From: Pseudomonadota bacterium
Lineage (GTDB): Bacteria; Pseudomonadota; Gammaproteobacteria; Steroidobacterales; Steroidobacteraceae
Direction of reading: 5' to 3'
NCBI GenBank assembly: GCA_021805275.1
Contig: JAJZFQ010000263.1
Location: forward strand, 1 to 15,733
DNA length: 15,733 nt
The notes under the pieces are model-generated. The model saw only the letters and a program-made list of their open reading frames with translations. It was not told the origin of the DNA and made no database searches. This document shows positions 6,250 to 14,009 of the stretch, piece by piece (within the stretch, counting starts at the first letter, position 1; every line of letters starts with the position of its first letter). Position numbers and translations under genes: made by a program.

Positions 6250-6843
6250 ATGCCGCACGTTTCGCATGCACCCGCCGATCACTACAGTCCCCAACGCTCG
6301 GCCGTCACGGACCTCAATATCCGCCTGATCGCACTGCGCCAGACCACACCGTTGCTGCGACGGCTGGCCGCGGGTGCGCATCTCGGCATCATCTCCGCCT
6401 GCACGGCGCTCATCGCCTACCTTCCGGCCCGGGCCCTCGGTCTGAGCGAGAGCTTCTGGAGTGCCATTACGGCGATCGCGGTCGTTCAGACGGAATTCCG
6501 GGCCACCCAGTCGACCGCGCGCGATCAGTTCGTCGGGGCGGCGATTGGCGGCCTCTGCGCCATCGGCGCGCTGCTTGCCCTGGGCCATGATCTGGGCACG
6601 TACTCGATTGCCGTGATCCTCTCGGTGACCGTCTGCTGGCTGCTCAATATGGCCTCCGCGAGCCGCCTGGCGGGCATCACGGCGACGATCATTCTCCTGG
6701 TACCCCACGGCGGAACTGCCGAGCAAATGCTGATCGCACGCATCAGCGAGGTCGGCTGGGGCGTGTGCACCGGCGTCGGCACGGTCTGGCTGGCGGCCCG
6801 GTTCCCCGCCGAGCGCCTGTTGCGATTGCGCGAGCGCCGCTGA
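6250..6843 (+). CDS. FUSC-type integral membrane protein, half-length, 197 aa
   Basis: A polytopic membrane protein resembling the membrane half of the FUSC/aromatic-acid-exporter (ArAE) group. It has about six hydrophobic segments (roughly 42-60, 66-82, 95-112, 117-135, 139-152, 165-183). Typical elements are the FWSAITAIAVVQTEF block (69-83), which follows the second helix's conserved Trp, and ARDQFVGAAIGG (90-101), comparable to the R-x-x-G-x-x-x-G region of the family. Full FUSC transporters duplicate this unit and carry cytoplasmic domains, whereas this one is a single short unit, as in many small FUSC_2-like proteins. Transport of organic acids is a family-level guess. The ATG at 6250 is preferred because the upstream in-frame sequence is low-complexity and crosses the TATAAT. 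No strong ribosome site precedes it, so the start is somewhat uncertain. The nitronate monooxygenase gene follows 45 nt later. Confidence 0.72.
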   Translation: MPHVSHAPADHYSPQRSAVTDLNIRLIALRQTTPLLRRLAAGAHLGIISACTALIAYLPARALGLSESFWSAITAIAVVQTEFRATQSTARDQFVGAAIGGLCAIGALLALGHDLGTYSIAVILSVTVCWLLNMASASRLAGITATIILLVPHGGTAEQMLIARISEVGWGVCTGVGTVWLAARFPAERLLRLRERR

Positions 6844-6888
6844 TGAGCCCCCCCTTCGAGCGGGCGCCTCTTAAATTAGGCTCTGCAC

Positions 6889-7962
6889 ATGCCGTATACC
6901 GATGCATCCCGCCGACTGATTGAACGGCTCGGGATCGACTGGCCGATCATTCAGGCGCCGATGGCGGGAGTCTCCACGCCACAGATGGCCGCCGCGGTCT
7001 CGAACGCCGGCGGTCTCGGTTCGATCGGGGTCGGCGCGATGACCGCCGCGGCCGCCGCGCAAGCGATCGACGCCTTTCGCGCACGCTCGAGGCGCTCGCT
7101 CAACGTCAACGTCTTCTGTCACCGTCCCGCGCAGTCCGATCCGCCCCGGGAATCGGCGTGGCTCGATCGACTGCGACCACAGTTCACCGCGCTTCAGGCG
7201 CAGCCACCGACTGCGCTCGCCGAGATCTACACCAGCTTCACCGTCCATGAAGCGATGTTCACCACCCTGCTCGCCGCACGTCCAACAGTCGTGAGCTTTC
7301 ATTTTGGGCTGCCACGCCCCGAGTGGATCCGCGCATTGCGTGCGGCCGGGATCGTGTTGTTCGCAACCGCCACCAGCCTCGCGGAGGCCAAGGCCAGCGT
7401 CGAGGCGGGTATCCAAGTCATCGTCGCCCAGGGTTACGAGGCGGGCGGCCATCGAGGCATCGTCGATCCCGACGGCCTCGATGATCAGCTCGGCACGGTG
7501 GCATTGACCCGACTCCTCACGAGCGCACTCACCGTTCCAATCATTGCCGCCGGGGGCATCATGGACGGCCGGGGCATTGCCGCGGTGCTACAGCTCGGCG
7601 CCGCCGCGGCACAAATGGGGACCGCGTTCTTGGCGACGGACGAGTCGGCGGCAGACGCCGCCTACCGCAGCGCACTGTGCAGCGATGCCGCCTACCATAC
7701 CGTCATGACGCGGGCGATTTCCGGCCGGCCGGCGCGCGCCCTCGCCAACCGGTTCACGGCCTGGGGGATGCAGGTTCGTGCCGACGAAGTGCCGGCGTAT
7801 CCGATCGCCTACGATGCAGGCAAGGCCTTGCACGCGGCGGCACAGGCGGCTGGTGAGTCCGGGTTCGCCGCTCAATGGGCCGGTCAGGGTGCGCCGCTGG
7901 CGCGAAGGCTGAGCGCCGGGGCGCTCGTCGCCGAATGGGTCCACGAACTGTCAGACCGCTGA
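6889..7962 (+). CDS. Nitronate monooxygenase (class I, FMN-dependent), 357 aa
   Basis: TIM-barrel flavoenzyme of the NMO/YrpB (2-nitropropane dioxygenase) family. It oxidises alkyl nitronates such as propionate-3-nitronate to aldehydes and nitrite using O2, in the cytoplasm. The class I motifs are visible: IIQAPMAGVSTPQMAAAVS (20-38), the catalytic His in VVSFHFGLP (H138), QGYEAGGHRG (181-190, flavin phosphate contact), AAGGIMDGR (220-228) and AQMGTAFL (241-248). The C-terminal SGRPAR (278-283) also fits. The length is normal for the group (about 350 aa). Some YrpB-like members are NADH:quinone reductases, so the exact substrate is inferred. The ATG at 6889 starts just before the homology. 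Only a weak AGG lies 8 nt upstream, with AT-rich sequence (TTAAATTA) close by. It may be cotranscribed with the FUSC-type gene 45 nt before it. The lipoprotein gene converges 19 nt downstream. Confidence 0.92.
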   Translation: MPYTDASRRLIERLGIDWPIIQAPMAGVSTPQMAAAVSNAGGLGSIGVGAMTAAAAAQAIDAFRARSRRSLNVNVFCHRPAQSDPPRESAWLDRLRPQFTALQAQPPTALAEIYTSFTVHEAMFTTLLAARPTVVSFHFGLPRPEWIRALRAAGIVLFATATSLAEAKASVEAGIQVIVAQGYEAGGHRGIVDPDGLDDQLGTVALTRLLTSALTVPIIAAGGIMDGRGIAAVLQLGAAAAQMGTAFLATDESAADAAYRSALCSDAAYHTVMTRAISGRPARALANRFTAWGMQVRADEVPAYPIAYDAGKALHAAAQAAGESGFAAQWAGQGAPLARRLSAGALVAEWVHELSDR

Positions 7963-7981
7963 GCGCGGCCCACCGCGGCGG

Positions 7982-8347
7982 TTACTGCAGATGAAACTGC
8001 GTACACCACTGCGAGAGCACGTGGGCGAAGCAGTCTGATTTCACTTGACTCGCCCAGGCCGGCACGCTGCCGCTCGGGATCGGCAGGATCAGATCGAGCA
8101 GAACGTCGCCGGTCTGCTGCAGTGCCGGCAGAAGACGTGCGGACAGCGCGGACTGGTGCACCCGGGGATTCTTCGCGGCCACGGCCTGCGGTTCCGGTGG
8201 ACCGTGCACCGGGGTGTCACTCAGCGGCGGGGGATGGCTCGTCGTCCGCGGCGGCGTAGCACATCCGCTCAGGCCGCCGAGCAACAGTCCGGCCACGAGC
8301 AGTGCGAGCAGCCGGCGACCCGCCGTTTCTTGCCTGTTGATGCGCAT
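7982..8347 (-). CDS. Small lipoprotein of unknown function, 121 aa
   Basis: The N-terminus is a classic type II signal peptide. Basic residues (RINRQETAGRR) are followed by a leucine-rich stretch and a lipobox LSGC (26-29), giving lipidation at Cys29. A Pro/Thr-rich linker (about 31-55) follows, then a short amphipathic domain ending with two cysteines in CFAHVLSQWC, possibly a disulfide. The residue after the lipidated Cys is Ala rather than Asp, so Lol sorting to the outer membrane is expected. The start at 8347 is chosen over a longer frame (to 8470) because GGAGGTGA sits 4 nt before it and the signal peptide begins there. I recognise no family. It is divergent from the DUF899 gene and convergent with the nitronate monooxygenase gene. 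Confidence 0.78.
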   Translation of the reverse strand: MRINRQETAGRRLLALLVAGLLLGGLSGCATPPRTTSHPPPLSDTPVHGPPEPQAVAAKNPRVHQSALSARLLPALQQTGDVLLDLILPIPSGSVPAWASQVKSDCFAHVLSQWCTQFHLQ

Positions 8348-8351
8348 CCGT

Positions 8352-8359
8352 TCACCTCC
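8352..8359 (-). promoter_or_regulatory. Strong ribosome binding site of the lipoprotein gene
   Basis: GGAGGTGA, complementary to the 16S rRNA tail over most of its length, lies 4 nt before the ATG at 8347. It excludes the longer in-frame start. Confidence 0.75.
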
Positions 8360-8537
8360 GGCAGCCTTCTGCCCGCCGACACCGGCAGTTCCACCCCACC
8401 CGTGCGGCACCCAAGCTCCAGCATCAGCCACACCGCGGCGCAACCGCTGCGGTTCGCTCCGATAGTACACCCGCGAGGGGGTGCCGAGACACCGCGGACG
8501 GGCTCGGGACTGCCCTTCCCGCGTCCATCGCCTCAGG

Positions 8538-8543
8538 TATCAT
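8538..8543 (+). promoter_or_regulatory. Possible -10 box of the DUF899 gene
   Basis: TATCAT matches five of six -10 consensus positions and sits 49 nt before the ATG, ahead of the GGAGG ribosome site (8574-8578). No convincing -35 box is present. Confidence 0.35.
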
Positions 8544-8586
8544 CCGCAGGGTGGTCACATTCACGGCAACCCCGGAGGATCCTGTC

Positions 8587-9297
8587 ATGACGCCGATGAC
8601 GATGGCCCTCACGCCCGCGACGCAGTTGGCACAGTCCCAACCGCTGCATTTTCCCAATGAGAGTGCCGAATATCGTGCTCAGCGCACCGCGCTGTTGGCC
8701 GAGGAGATCGAGCTGCGCCGGCACATCGAGCGTGTCGCGGCGATGCGCCGGGCGCTTCCCCCGGGAGGGATCGTGCGCGGCGATTACCGCTTTCAGGGTG
8801 AGGAGGGACCGACGGATTTCGCCGGCCTGTTCCGCGGCCAGCAAACCCTGGTCGCCTACAGCTACATGTTCGGCCCGCAGCGCGAACGGCCCTGCCCGAT
8901 GTGCACCAACCTCCTCGGTGCCTGGGAGGGCAACGCGGCAGACATCGCTCAGCAGGTCGCACTCGTCGTGATTGCACGTTCGCCGATCGAGCGCCTGGTG
9001 GCCTGGAAGCAGGCCCGTGGCTGGCGAAATCTGCGTCTGTACTCGGATCTCACCGGCGCCTACTCACGGGACTACTTCGCCGTACGGCCCGACGGAGAGG
9101 AGGTTCCGGCGTTGAACGTCTTCACCCGCCGAGATGGCACCCTGCGCCACTTCTGGTCCGCTGAGATGACCTCCGCCACTGCCGATGCGGGCCAGGATTC
9201 GCGCGGTGCGCCAGACCCCGCGCCGCTGTGGATGGTGCTCGACTGCACGCCGGAGGGCCGCCCGGCCCACTGGTATCCCAAACTCGATTACGCGTGA
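8587..9297 (+). CDS. DUF899 family thioredoxin-like protein, 236 aa
   Basis: Member of the DUF899 group, proteins with a predicted thioredoxin/peroxiredoxin-like fold and no firmly established reaction. The order of elements fits: a helical N-terminal segment rich in Glu/Arg (about 25-58) ending in LPPGG, then YRFQGEEGPTDFAGLF (67-82), a beta strand TLVAYSYMFGP, and the redox-like motif CPMCTNLLGAW (CxxC at 103-106). Next come VVIARSPIERLVAWKQARGW (127-146), LYSDLTGAYSRDY (151-163) and VPALNVFTRRDGTLRHFWS (173-191). A thiol-disulfide role through Cys103 and Cys106 is inferred from the CxxC. The ATG at 8587 is preferred over one 12 codons upstream (8551) because GGAGG lies 8 nt before it. It appears monocistronic. 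Confidence 0.85.
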   Translation: MTPMTMALTPATQLAQSQPLHFPNESAEYRAQRTALLAEEIELRRHIERVAAMRRALPPGGIVRGDYRFQGEEGPTDFAGLFRGQQTLVAYSYMFGPQRERPCPMCTNLLGAWEGNAADIAQQVALVVIARSPIERLVAWKQARGWRNLRLYSDLTGAYSRDYFAVRPDGEEVPALNVFTRRDGTLRHFWSAEMTSATADAGQDSRGAPDPAPLWMVLDCTPEGRPAHWYPKLDYA

Positions 9298-9328
9298 CCC
9301 GCGCGGAGGATGCCGATCCGCACCGGAA

Positions 9329-9363
9329 GGGACGCGCCGGCCCCGGACGGCTGGACGCGTCCC
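9329..9363. terminator. GC-rich hairpin between convergent genes
   Basis: GGGACGCG (9329-9336) and CGCGTCCC (9356-9363) are perfect 8-bp arms around a 19-nt GC-rich loop that can pair further. It lies 32 nt past the DUF899 stop and 8 nt past the end of the outer-membrane channel gene. That position suits a bidirectional transcript end, although neither side has a clear T-tract. Confidence 0.45.
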
Positions 9364-9370
9364 CTCAAGC

Positions 9371-10843
9371 TCAGCGCCGCAGCGCCGCCAGATCGTTCTT
9401 CGGCGATGGCGCGACCTCCCAGCCGCCACCGAGCGCCTGGTAGACCGCGACCAGACTGGTGGCGGTCTCCATCCGATCTGCGGCGAGCGCGTCCTCGGCC
9501 TGCAGCTCGGTGCGCTCGGCATCGAGCACCGCCAGGAACCCGACCATGCCGCCGCGGTAGCGCACGGTCGCCAGGTGCGCCGCGAGCGCGCTGGCGTTGG
9601 CCGCATCGGCGGCGTTGCGCTGCTGGGCCAGATCGCGCGCATGCGTCACCAGCGCATCCTCGCTCTGCTCGAGCGCGTGCAGCACGGTGCGCCGGTACTC
9701 ATCGAGCGCCACGGCCTCCCCGGCCCGCGCACGGGCGATCTCCTCGTGCACGCGCCCGAGATCGAATGCCGCCCAGCTAATCCCCGGTCCGATGGCGTAC
9801 GCCCGGGCCGCGGAGGCGCCCAGACCCGACAAGGACACCGCGCTGTAGCCGATGCTGCCGGTGAAGGTCACCTTCGGGAACAAGTCGGCGATCGCCACGC
9901 CCACCAGATCCGTGGATTCCTCCAGGTTCAACTCCGCCGCCCGAATGTCCGGCCGCCGGCGCAGCATCTGCGCCGGGCTGCCCACCGGCACGATGTGCGG
10001 CAGACGCGGCAGCGGGTGGGGCGCGCGCAGCAGCGCATCGAGCGCATCGGGCGGACGCCCGAGGAGCACGCTCAGACGGTGCATCGAGCGACTCACGGTC
10101 GCCTGCAGCGGCGAGATGCTCGCCAGCGTCGTGCTCAGCTGTGCCTGCGCTCGCGCCACGTCCAGTTCGGTGCCACTGCCGGCGTTCAGCTGCGCCCGCG
10201 TCAGTGCGAGCGCCTGCTGTTCGATGCGCACGTTGGCGCGGGCCACCGCGAGCTCGCTCTGCTCGCCCCTGAGCTCGAAATAATTGCGTGCCACGGCCGC
10301 AATCACCGACACCTGTGCATCGTGCAGATTTGCGACCCTGCGCTCGAGCGCCGCGTTGCGCGCCTCGATGCCGCGACGGACACCGCCAAAGAAGTCGAGC
10401 TCCCAGACGGCATCGAAGCCTGCATTGTAGGCGCTGGTCGAATACGCCGTACCGAAGGGATTGGACGCTGCGGCCACCCGCTGCTTCGTGTAACCGCCGG
10501 CCGCCGTCACGGTCGGTGCCAGCTGAAAGAGCGACTCGTCGCGCAACGCGCGCGACTGCATCAGCCGGCCGAGCGCGATGCGCAAGCTGTAGTTGGTACG
10601 CAGCGAGGTCCGGACCAGCCGATCGAGAGTCGGGTCCTGGAACTGCCTCCAGAACGCAACCTCGATGTGCTGGTTCGAATACGGGCCGGACGCCGCCGCC
10701 GTGAACCGAGCGGCGAGCGCCGTCTTCGGGCGCACGTAGTTCGGTCCCACCATGCAGCCCGACAGCAGCGCCAGTGCAAGGCCGAACGGCAGCAACATCC
10801 TCACGCTGCGCCCGACCGAAGTCCGTAGAACATGATCACGCAT
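9371..10843 (-). CDS. RND efflux outer-membrane channel lipoprotein (NodT/OprM family), 490 aa
   Basis: Outer-membrane exit duct of the tripartite pump, a TolC-like trimeric beta-barrel with a long periplasmic alpha-helical tunnel. A signal peptide with lipobox LSGC (27-30) is followed by the family signature MVGPNYVRP (31-39). Two similar OEP repeats follow. Typical blocks are FWRQFQDPTLDRLVRTSL and YSLRIALGRL in the first half, and RRPDIRAAELNL with the SIGY strand motif in the second. The start at 10843 is chosen because the signal peptide begins just after it and ATGCGTGA overlaps the RND pump stop by 8 nt, which implies translational coupling. It is the last gene of the operon. The length is usual for the family (about 460-500 aa). 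Confidence 0.93.
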   Translation of the reverse strand: MRDHVLRTSVGRSVRMLLPFGLALALLSGCMVGPNYVRPKTALAARFTAAASGPYSNQHIEVAFWRQFQDPTLDRLVRTSLRTNYSLRIALGRLMQSRALRDESLFQLAPTVTAAGGYTKQRVAAASNPFGTAYSTSAYNAGFDAVWELDFFGGVRRGIEARNAALERRVANLHDAQVSVIAAVARNYFELRGEQSELAVARANVRIEQQALALTRAQLNAGSGTELDVARAQAQLSTTLASISPLQATVSRSMHRLSVLLGRPPDALDALLRAPHPLPRLPHIVPVGSPAQMLRRRPDIRAAELNLEESTDLVGVAIADLFPKVTFTGSIGYSAVSLSGLGASAARAYAIGPGISWAAFDLGRVHEEIARARAGEAVALDEYRRTVLHALEQSEDALVTHARDLAQQRNAADAANASALAAHLATVRYRGGMVGFLAVLDAERTELQAEDALAADRMETATSLVAVYQALGGGWEVAPSPKNDLAALRR

Positions 10844-13800
10844 GATGGGGCTCCTGGGCGAGCAGCTTCGCGCCTGCTCTTCCTCTATCGGTGATTCGTC
10901 GCACCAGCACATAAAACACCGGCGTCAGCAGCAGCCCGAAGAAAGTCACGCCGAGCATGCCGGAAAACACCACGATGCCGAGCGCATGGCGAATTTCAGC
11001 GCCCGCACCGCTCGCCAGCACCAGCGGTACGACGCCCATGATGAAGGCAAACGAGGTCATGAGTATCGGGCGCAGCCGCAGGTGCGCCGCCTCGAGCACC
11101 GCGGTGACCGTATCGCGTCCATGCTCCTCTTGCAGGTGTTTGGCGAACTCCACGATCAGGATGGCGTTCTTGCAAGCGAGCCCCACCAGCACCACCAACC
11201 CCACCTGCGTGAAGATGTTGTTCGTGCCGTGATCGAGCCACACGCCGGTGATGGCTGCGAGCAGACACATCGGCACGATCAGGATGATCGCCAGCGGCAG
11301 ACTCAGACTCTCATACTGCGCGGCGAGCACCAGAAACACGAACAGCGCACACAACGGGAAGACGATCTCCCCGGTATGGCCGGAGATCAGTTGCTGGTAG
11401 GACAGACCCGTCCACTCGAAATGCATGCCGCGCGGCAGCGTCCGGTGGAGAATCTGCGTCATCGCCGCCTGCGCCTGTCCGGAGCTGTATCCGGGCGCCG
11501 GCCCGCCGTTGATGTCGGCGGATCGGTAGCCGTTGTAGCGCTGCACGATGTCCGGGCCGAACGTGCGCTGCACGGTGAGGACCGAGCCGAGCGGCACCAT
11601 CTGACCGGCGGCATTTCGCGTCTGCAACATCGAAATATCGCTGATGTGCGAGCGATACGGCGCATCAGCTTGCGCCAGCACCTCGTAAGTTCTGCCGAAC
11701 CTGTTGAAATCGTTGATGTAATCCGAGCCCAAATAGACCTGTAGGGTGCGGAAGACATCCTCGAGGTTCACGTGCTCCTGCATCACTTTGGTGCGGTCGA
11801 CGTTCACCTTCAGCTGCGGCACGTTGATCTGGTAGGTGCTGAACAGCCCGGCGAGCGCCGGATTCCGATAGCCCTGCTGCAGCGCCTTCTGCACCGCGTC
11901 GTAGAGCGCGGTCGAGCCCAGATCGCCACGGTCCTCGACGTTCAGCTGAAAGCCGCCGAGCGTGCCGAGTCCGAGGATCGGCGGCGGCGGGAACACCACC
12001 ACCATACCGCCCTGGATCGCGGCGAGCTTGCGGTTCAGCGCCGCGGCGATCGCCGGGGCGGACAACGCCGGCGAGTTCCGTTGGCTGAAGGGCTTCAACG
12101 GGAAGAACACCAGACCGGCGCTCGAGCTCGGCACGAAGCCGTTCACCGACATGCCGGCAAACTGCACGGCATGGGCCACGCCCGGCTGACGCAGACCGAT
12201 CGCGCCGATCTCCTTGATCACGCGCGCGGTGCGCCGCAGCGACGAGGCCGGCGGCAGCTGGGCCACCGCGACCAGGTACTGCTTGTCCTGCTGCGGGATG
12301 AAGCCATTCGGCACGGCGCGAAAACCCACCACCGTCAGCACAATCAGCCCGGCATAGAGTGCAAGCGCCAGTCCAATCCGCCGGACCGAGCCGTTGATCA
12401 CCCACTGGTAGCGCTGACCGGCGCGGGTGAAGCCCTGGTTGAAGCGCCGGAAGAACCCGCCGAGCAGCCGGTCCATCCGCCGCGAGAGGCGGTCCGGCGG
12501 TGCGCCGTGCGGCTTCAAGAGCACCGCGGCGAGCGCCGGAGAGAGCGTCAGGGAATTGAACGCCGAGATCACCGTCGAGATCGCAATGGTGAGCGCGAAC
12601 TGCCGGTAGAACTCGCCCGTGAGGCCGCTGACGAAGGCGACCGGCACGAACACCGCGCACAGCACCAGCGTGATGGCGATGATCGGTCGGCTGACCTCGC
12701 TCATGGCCGCCTTGGCCGCCTGACGAGGACTCTGCCCGTTCGCGATGTGCCGCTCGACGTTCTCCACGACCACGATCGCATCATCCACCACGATCCCGAT
12801 CGCCAGCACCAGCCCGAACAGCGACAGCGTGTTGATCGAGAAGCCGCAAGCGAGCAGCACCGCGAAGGTGCCGATGATCGAGACGGGCACGGCAATCAGC
12901 GGAATCAGTGAGGCCCGCCAGGTCTGCAGGAAGAGAATGACGACCAGCACCACGAGCAGCACCGCCTCGAGCAGCGTGTGCACGACCGCGTCGATCGACT
13001 GGCGGACGAATACGGTCGGGTCGTAGACGATCGCGTAGCGCATGCCGCGTGGGAAGTCCTTCGCGAGGTGCGCCATCGTGGTGCGTACTTCGGTGGACAG
13101 CTGCAGCGCATTCGAACCGGGTGCCTGGAAGATCGGAATGGCCACCGCACTCTGGTTGTCGAGGTAACTGCGGATCCCGTAGGACTGGGCGCCCATGTCG
13201 ATGCGTGCGACGTCCCCCAGTCGGACCACCTGCCCGTCCGCCCCGGCTTTCAGCACGATATTGCGGAACTGCGCGGGCGTCTTCAGGCGCCCGACGGCAT
13301 TCAGCGCCAGCTGGAAGGCTGAGCGCGGGTCCGGCGGTGCGCCGATCTGACCGGCAGCCACCTGGATGTTCTGCGCCCGCACCGCATTGACCACATCGCT
13401 GGCGGTGAGCCCGAGTGCCGCGAGTTTCTGCGGATCGAGCCAGATGCGCATGGCGTAATTGCCGCCTCCGAAGATCTGCACGTCACCCATTCCGGGCAGG
13501 CGCTTCAACACGTCGCGCACGTTACGCACCGCGTAGTTGCGCAGGAACAGCGTGTTGTAGCGGTTGTTCGGGGAATACAGGTGGACCACCATCGTCAGGT
13601 TCGGGGAACTCTTGGTGGTGGTGACCCCCAGTGCCCGGACCTCGGACGGCAGCCTCGGCAGCGCCTGGGAGACGCGGTTCTGGACCAGCACCTGCGCTCG
13701 GTCGATGTCGGTTCCGACCCGGAACGTCACGGTGAGTGTGAGCGAGCCGTCCATCGCGGACGTCGAGGACATGTACAGCATGTTCTTGACGCCGACGATG

Positions 13801-14009
13801 GCCTGCTCGAGCGGCTCGGCGACGGTCTGGGCAATCACCTTGGGATTGGCGCCGGGGTAGGAGGCGCGCACGATGACCGACGGCGGTACCACCTGCGGAT
13901 ACTCGCTGATCGGCAGCTCGAACAGCGCGATGATGCCGGCGATCAAAATGAACGTCGAGAGAACCGCCGCAAAGATCGGTCGGTCGATGAAATAATGCGA
14001 AAGCTTCAC
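10836..14009 (-). CDS. RND multidrug efflux pump, inner-membrane transporter (HAE1, MexF/OqxB-like), 1057 aa
   Basis: Proton-driven inner-membrane pump that passes hydrophobic drugs from the periplasm or membrane to the channel protein. It is full length for the family. It opens with the conserved MKLSHYFIDRPIFAAVLSTF helix and has two large periplasmic loops (about 30-340 and 565-870). The proton-relay residues are in place: D409-D410 in GIVVDDAIVVVENVER (405-420, TM4) and K947 in GLACKNAILIVEFAK (943-957, TM10). FIPQQDKQYLVAVAQLPPAS (570-589) and the Pro-rich VVFPPPPILGLG (671-682) resemble MexF and OqxB rather than AcrB. The start is GTG at 14009, overlapping the adaptor stop as GTGA, with GGAGGG just upstream. 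Substrates cannot be read from the sequence, but close relatives export chloramphenicol, quinolones and trimethoprim. Confidence 0.96.
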   Translation of the reverse strand: MKLSHYFIDRPIFAAVLSTFILIAGIIALFELPISEYPQVVPPSVIVRASYPGANPKVIAQTVAEPLEQAIVGVKNMLYMSSTSAMDGSLTLTVTFRVGTDIDRAQVLVQNRVSQALPRLPSEVRALGVTTTKSSPNLTMVVHLYSPNNRYNTLFLRNYAVRNVRDVLKRLPGMGDVQIFGGGNYAMRIWLDPQKLAALGLTASDVVNAVRAQNIQVAAGQIGAPPDPRSAFQLALNAVGRLKTPAQFRNIVLKAGADGQVVRLGDVARIDMGAQSYGIRSYLDNQSAVAIPIFQAPGSNALQLSTEVRTTMAHLAKDFPRGMRYAIVYDPTVFVRQSIDAVVHTLLEAVLLVVLVVILFLQTWRASLIPLIAVPVSIIGTFAVLLACGFSINTLSLFGLVLAIGIVVDDAIVVVENVERHIANGQSPRQAAKAAMSEVSRPIIAITLVLCAVFVPVAFVSGLTGEFYRQFALTIAISTVISAFNSLTLSPALAAVLLKPHGAPPDRLSRRMDRLLGGFFRRFNQGFTRAGQRYQWVINGSVRRIGLALALYAGLIVLTVVGFRAVPNGFIPQQDKQYLVAVAQLPPASSLRRTARVIKEIGAIGLRQPGVAHAVQFAGMSVNGFVPSSSAGLVFFPLKPFSQRNSPALSAPAIAAALNRKLAAIQGGMVVVFPPPPILGLGTLGGFQLNVEDRGDLGSTALYDAVQKALQQGYRNPALAGLFSTYQINVPQLKVNVDRTKVMQEHVNLEDVFRTLQVYLGSDYINDFNRFGRTYEVLAQADAPYRSHISDISMLQTRNAAGQMVPLGSVLTVQRTFGPDIVQRYNGYRSADINGGPAPGYSSGQAQAAMTQILHRTLPRGMHFEWTGLSYQQLISGHTGEIVFPLCALFVFLVLAAQYESLSLPLAIILIVPMCLLAAITGVWLDHGTNNIFTQVGLVVLVGLACKNAILIVEFAKHLQEEHGRDTVTAVLEAAHLRLRPILMTSFAFIMGVVPLVLASGAGAEIRHALGIVVFSGMLGVTFFGLLLTPVFYVLVRRITDRGRAGAKLLAQEPHHA

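Noticed and set aside
5220..6251. Minus-strand open frame of 343 codons crossing the SRAP/FUSC intergenic region
   Set aside because: Its second half is another frame of the SRAP gene and its first half is low-complexity Arg/Ala-rich sequence. No motif or ribosome site supports it.
9185..10828. Plus-strand open frame of 547 codons opposite the outer-membrane channel gene
   Set aside because: It is Arg/Gln/His/Pro-rich with no recognisable domain and lies opposite a well-supported OprM-family gene. Long antisense frames are common in GC-rich coding DNA.
11772..12911. Plus-strand open frame of 379 codons inside the RND pump gene
   Set aside because: It is rich in Arg, His, Gln and Glu, as expected from the antisense of membrane-protein codons. 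The pump on the other strand is certain.
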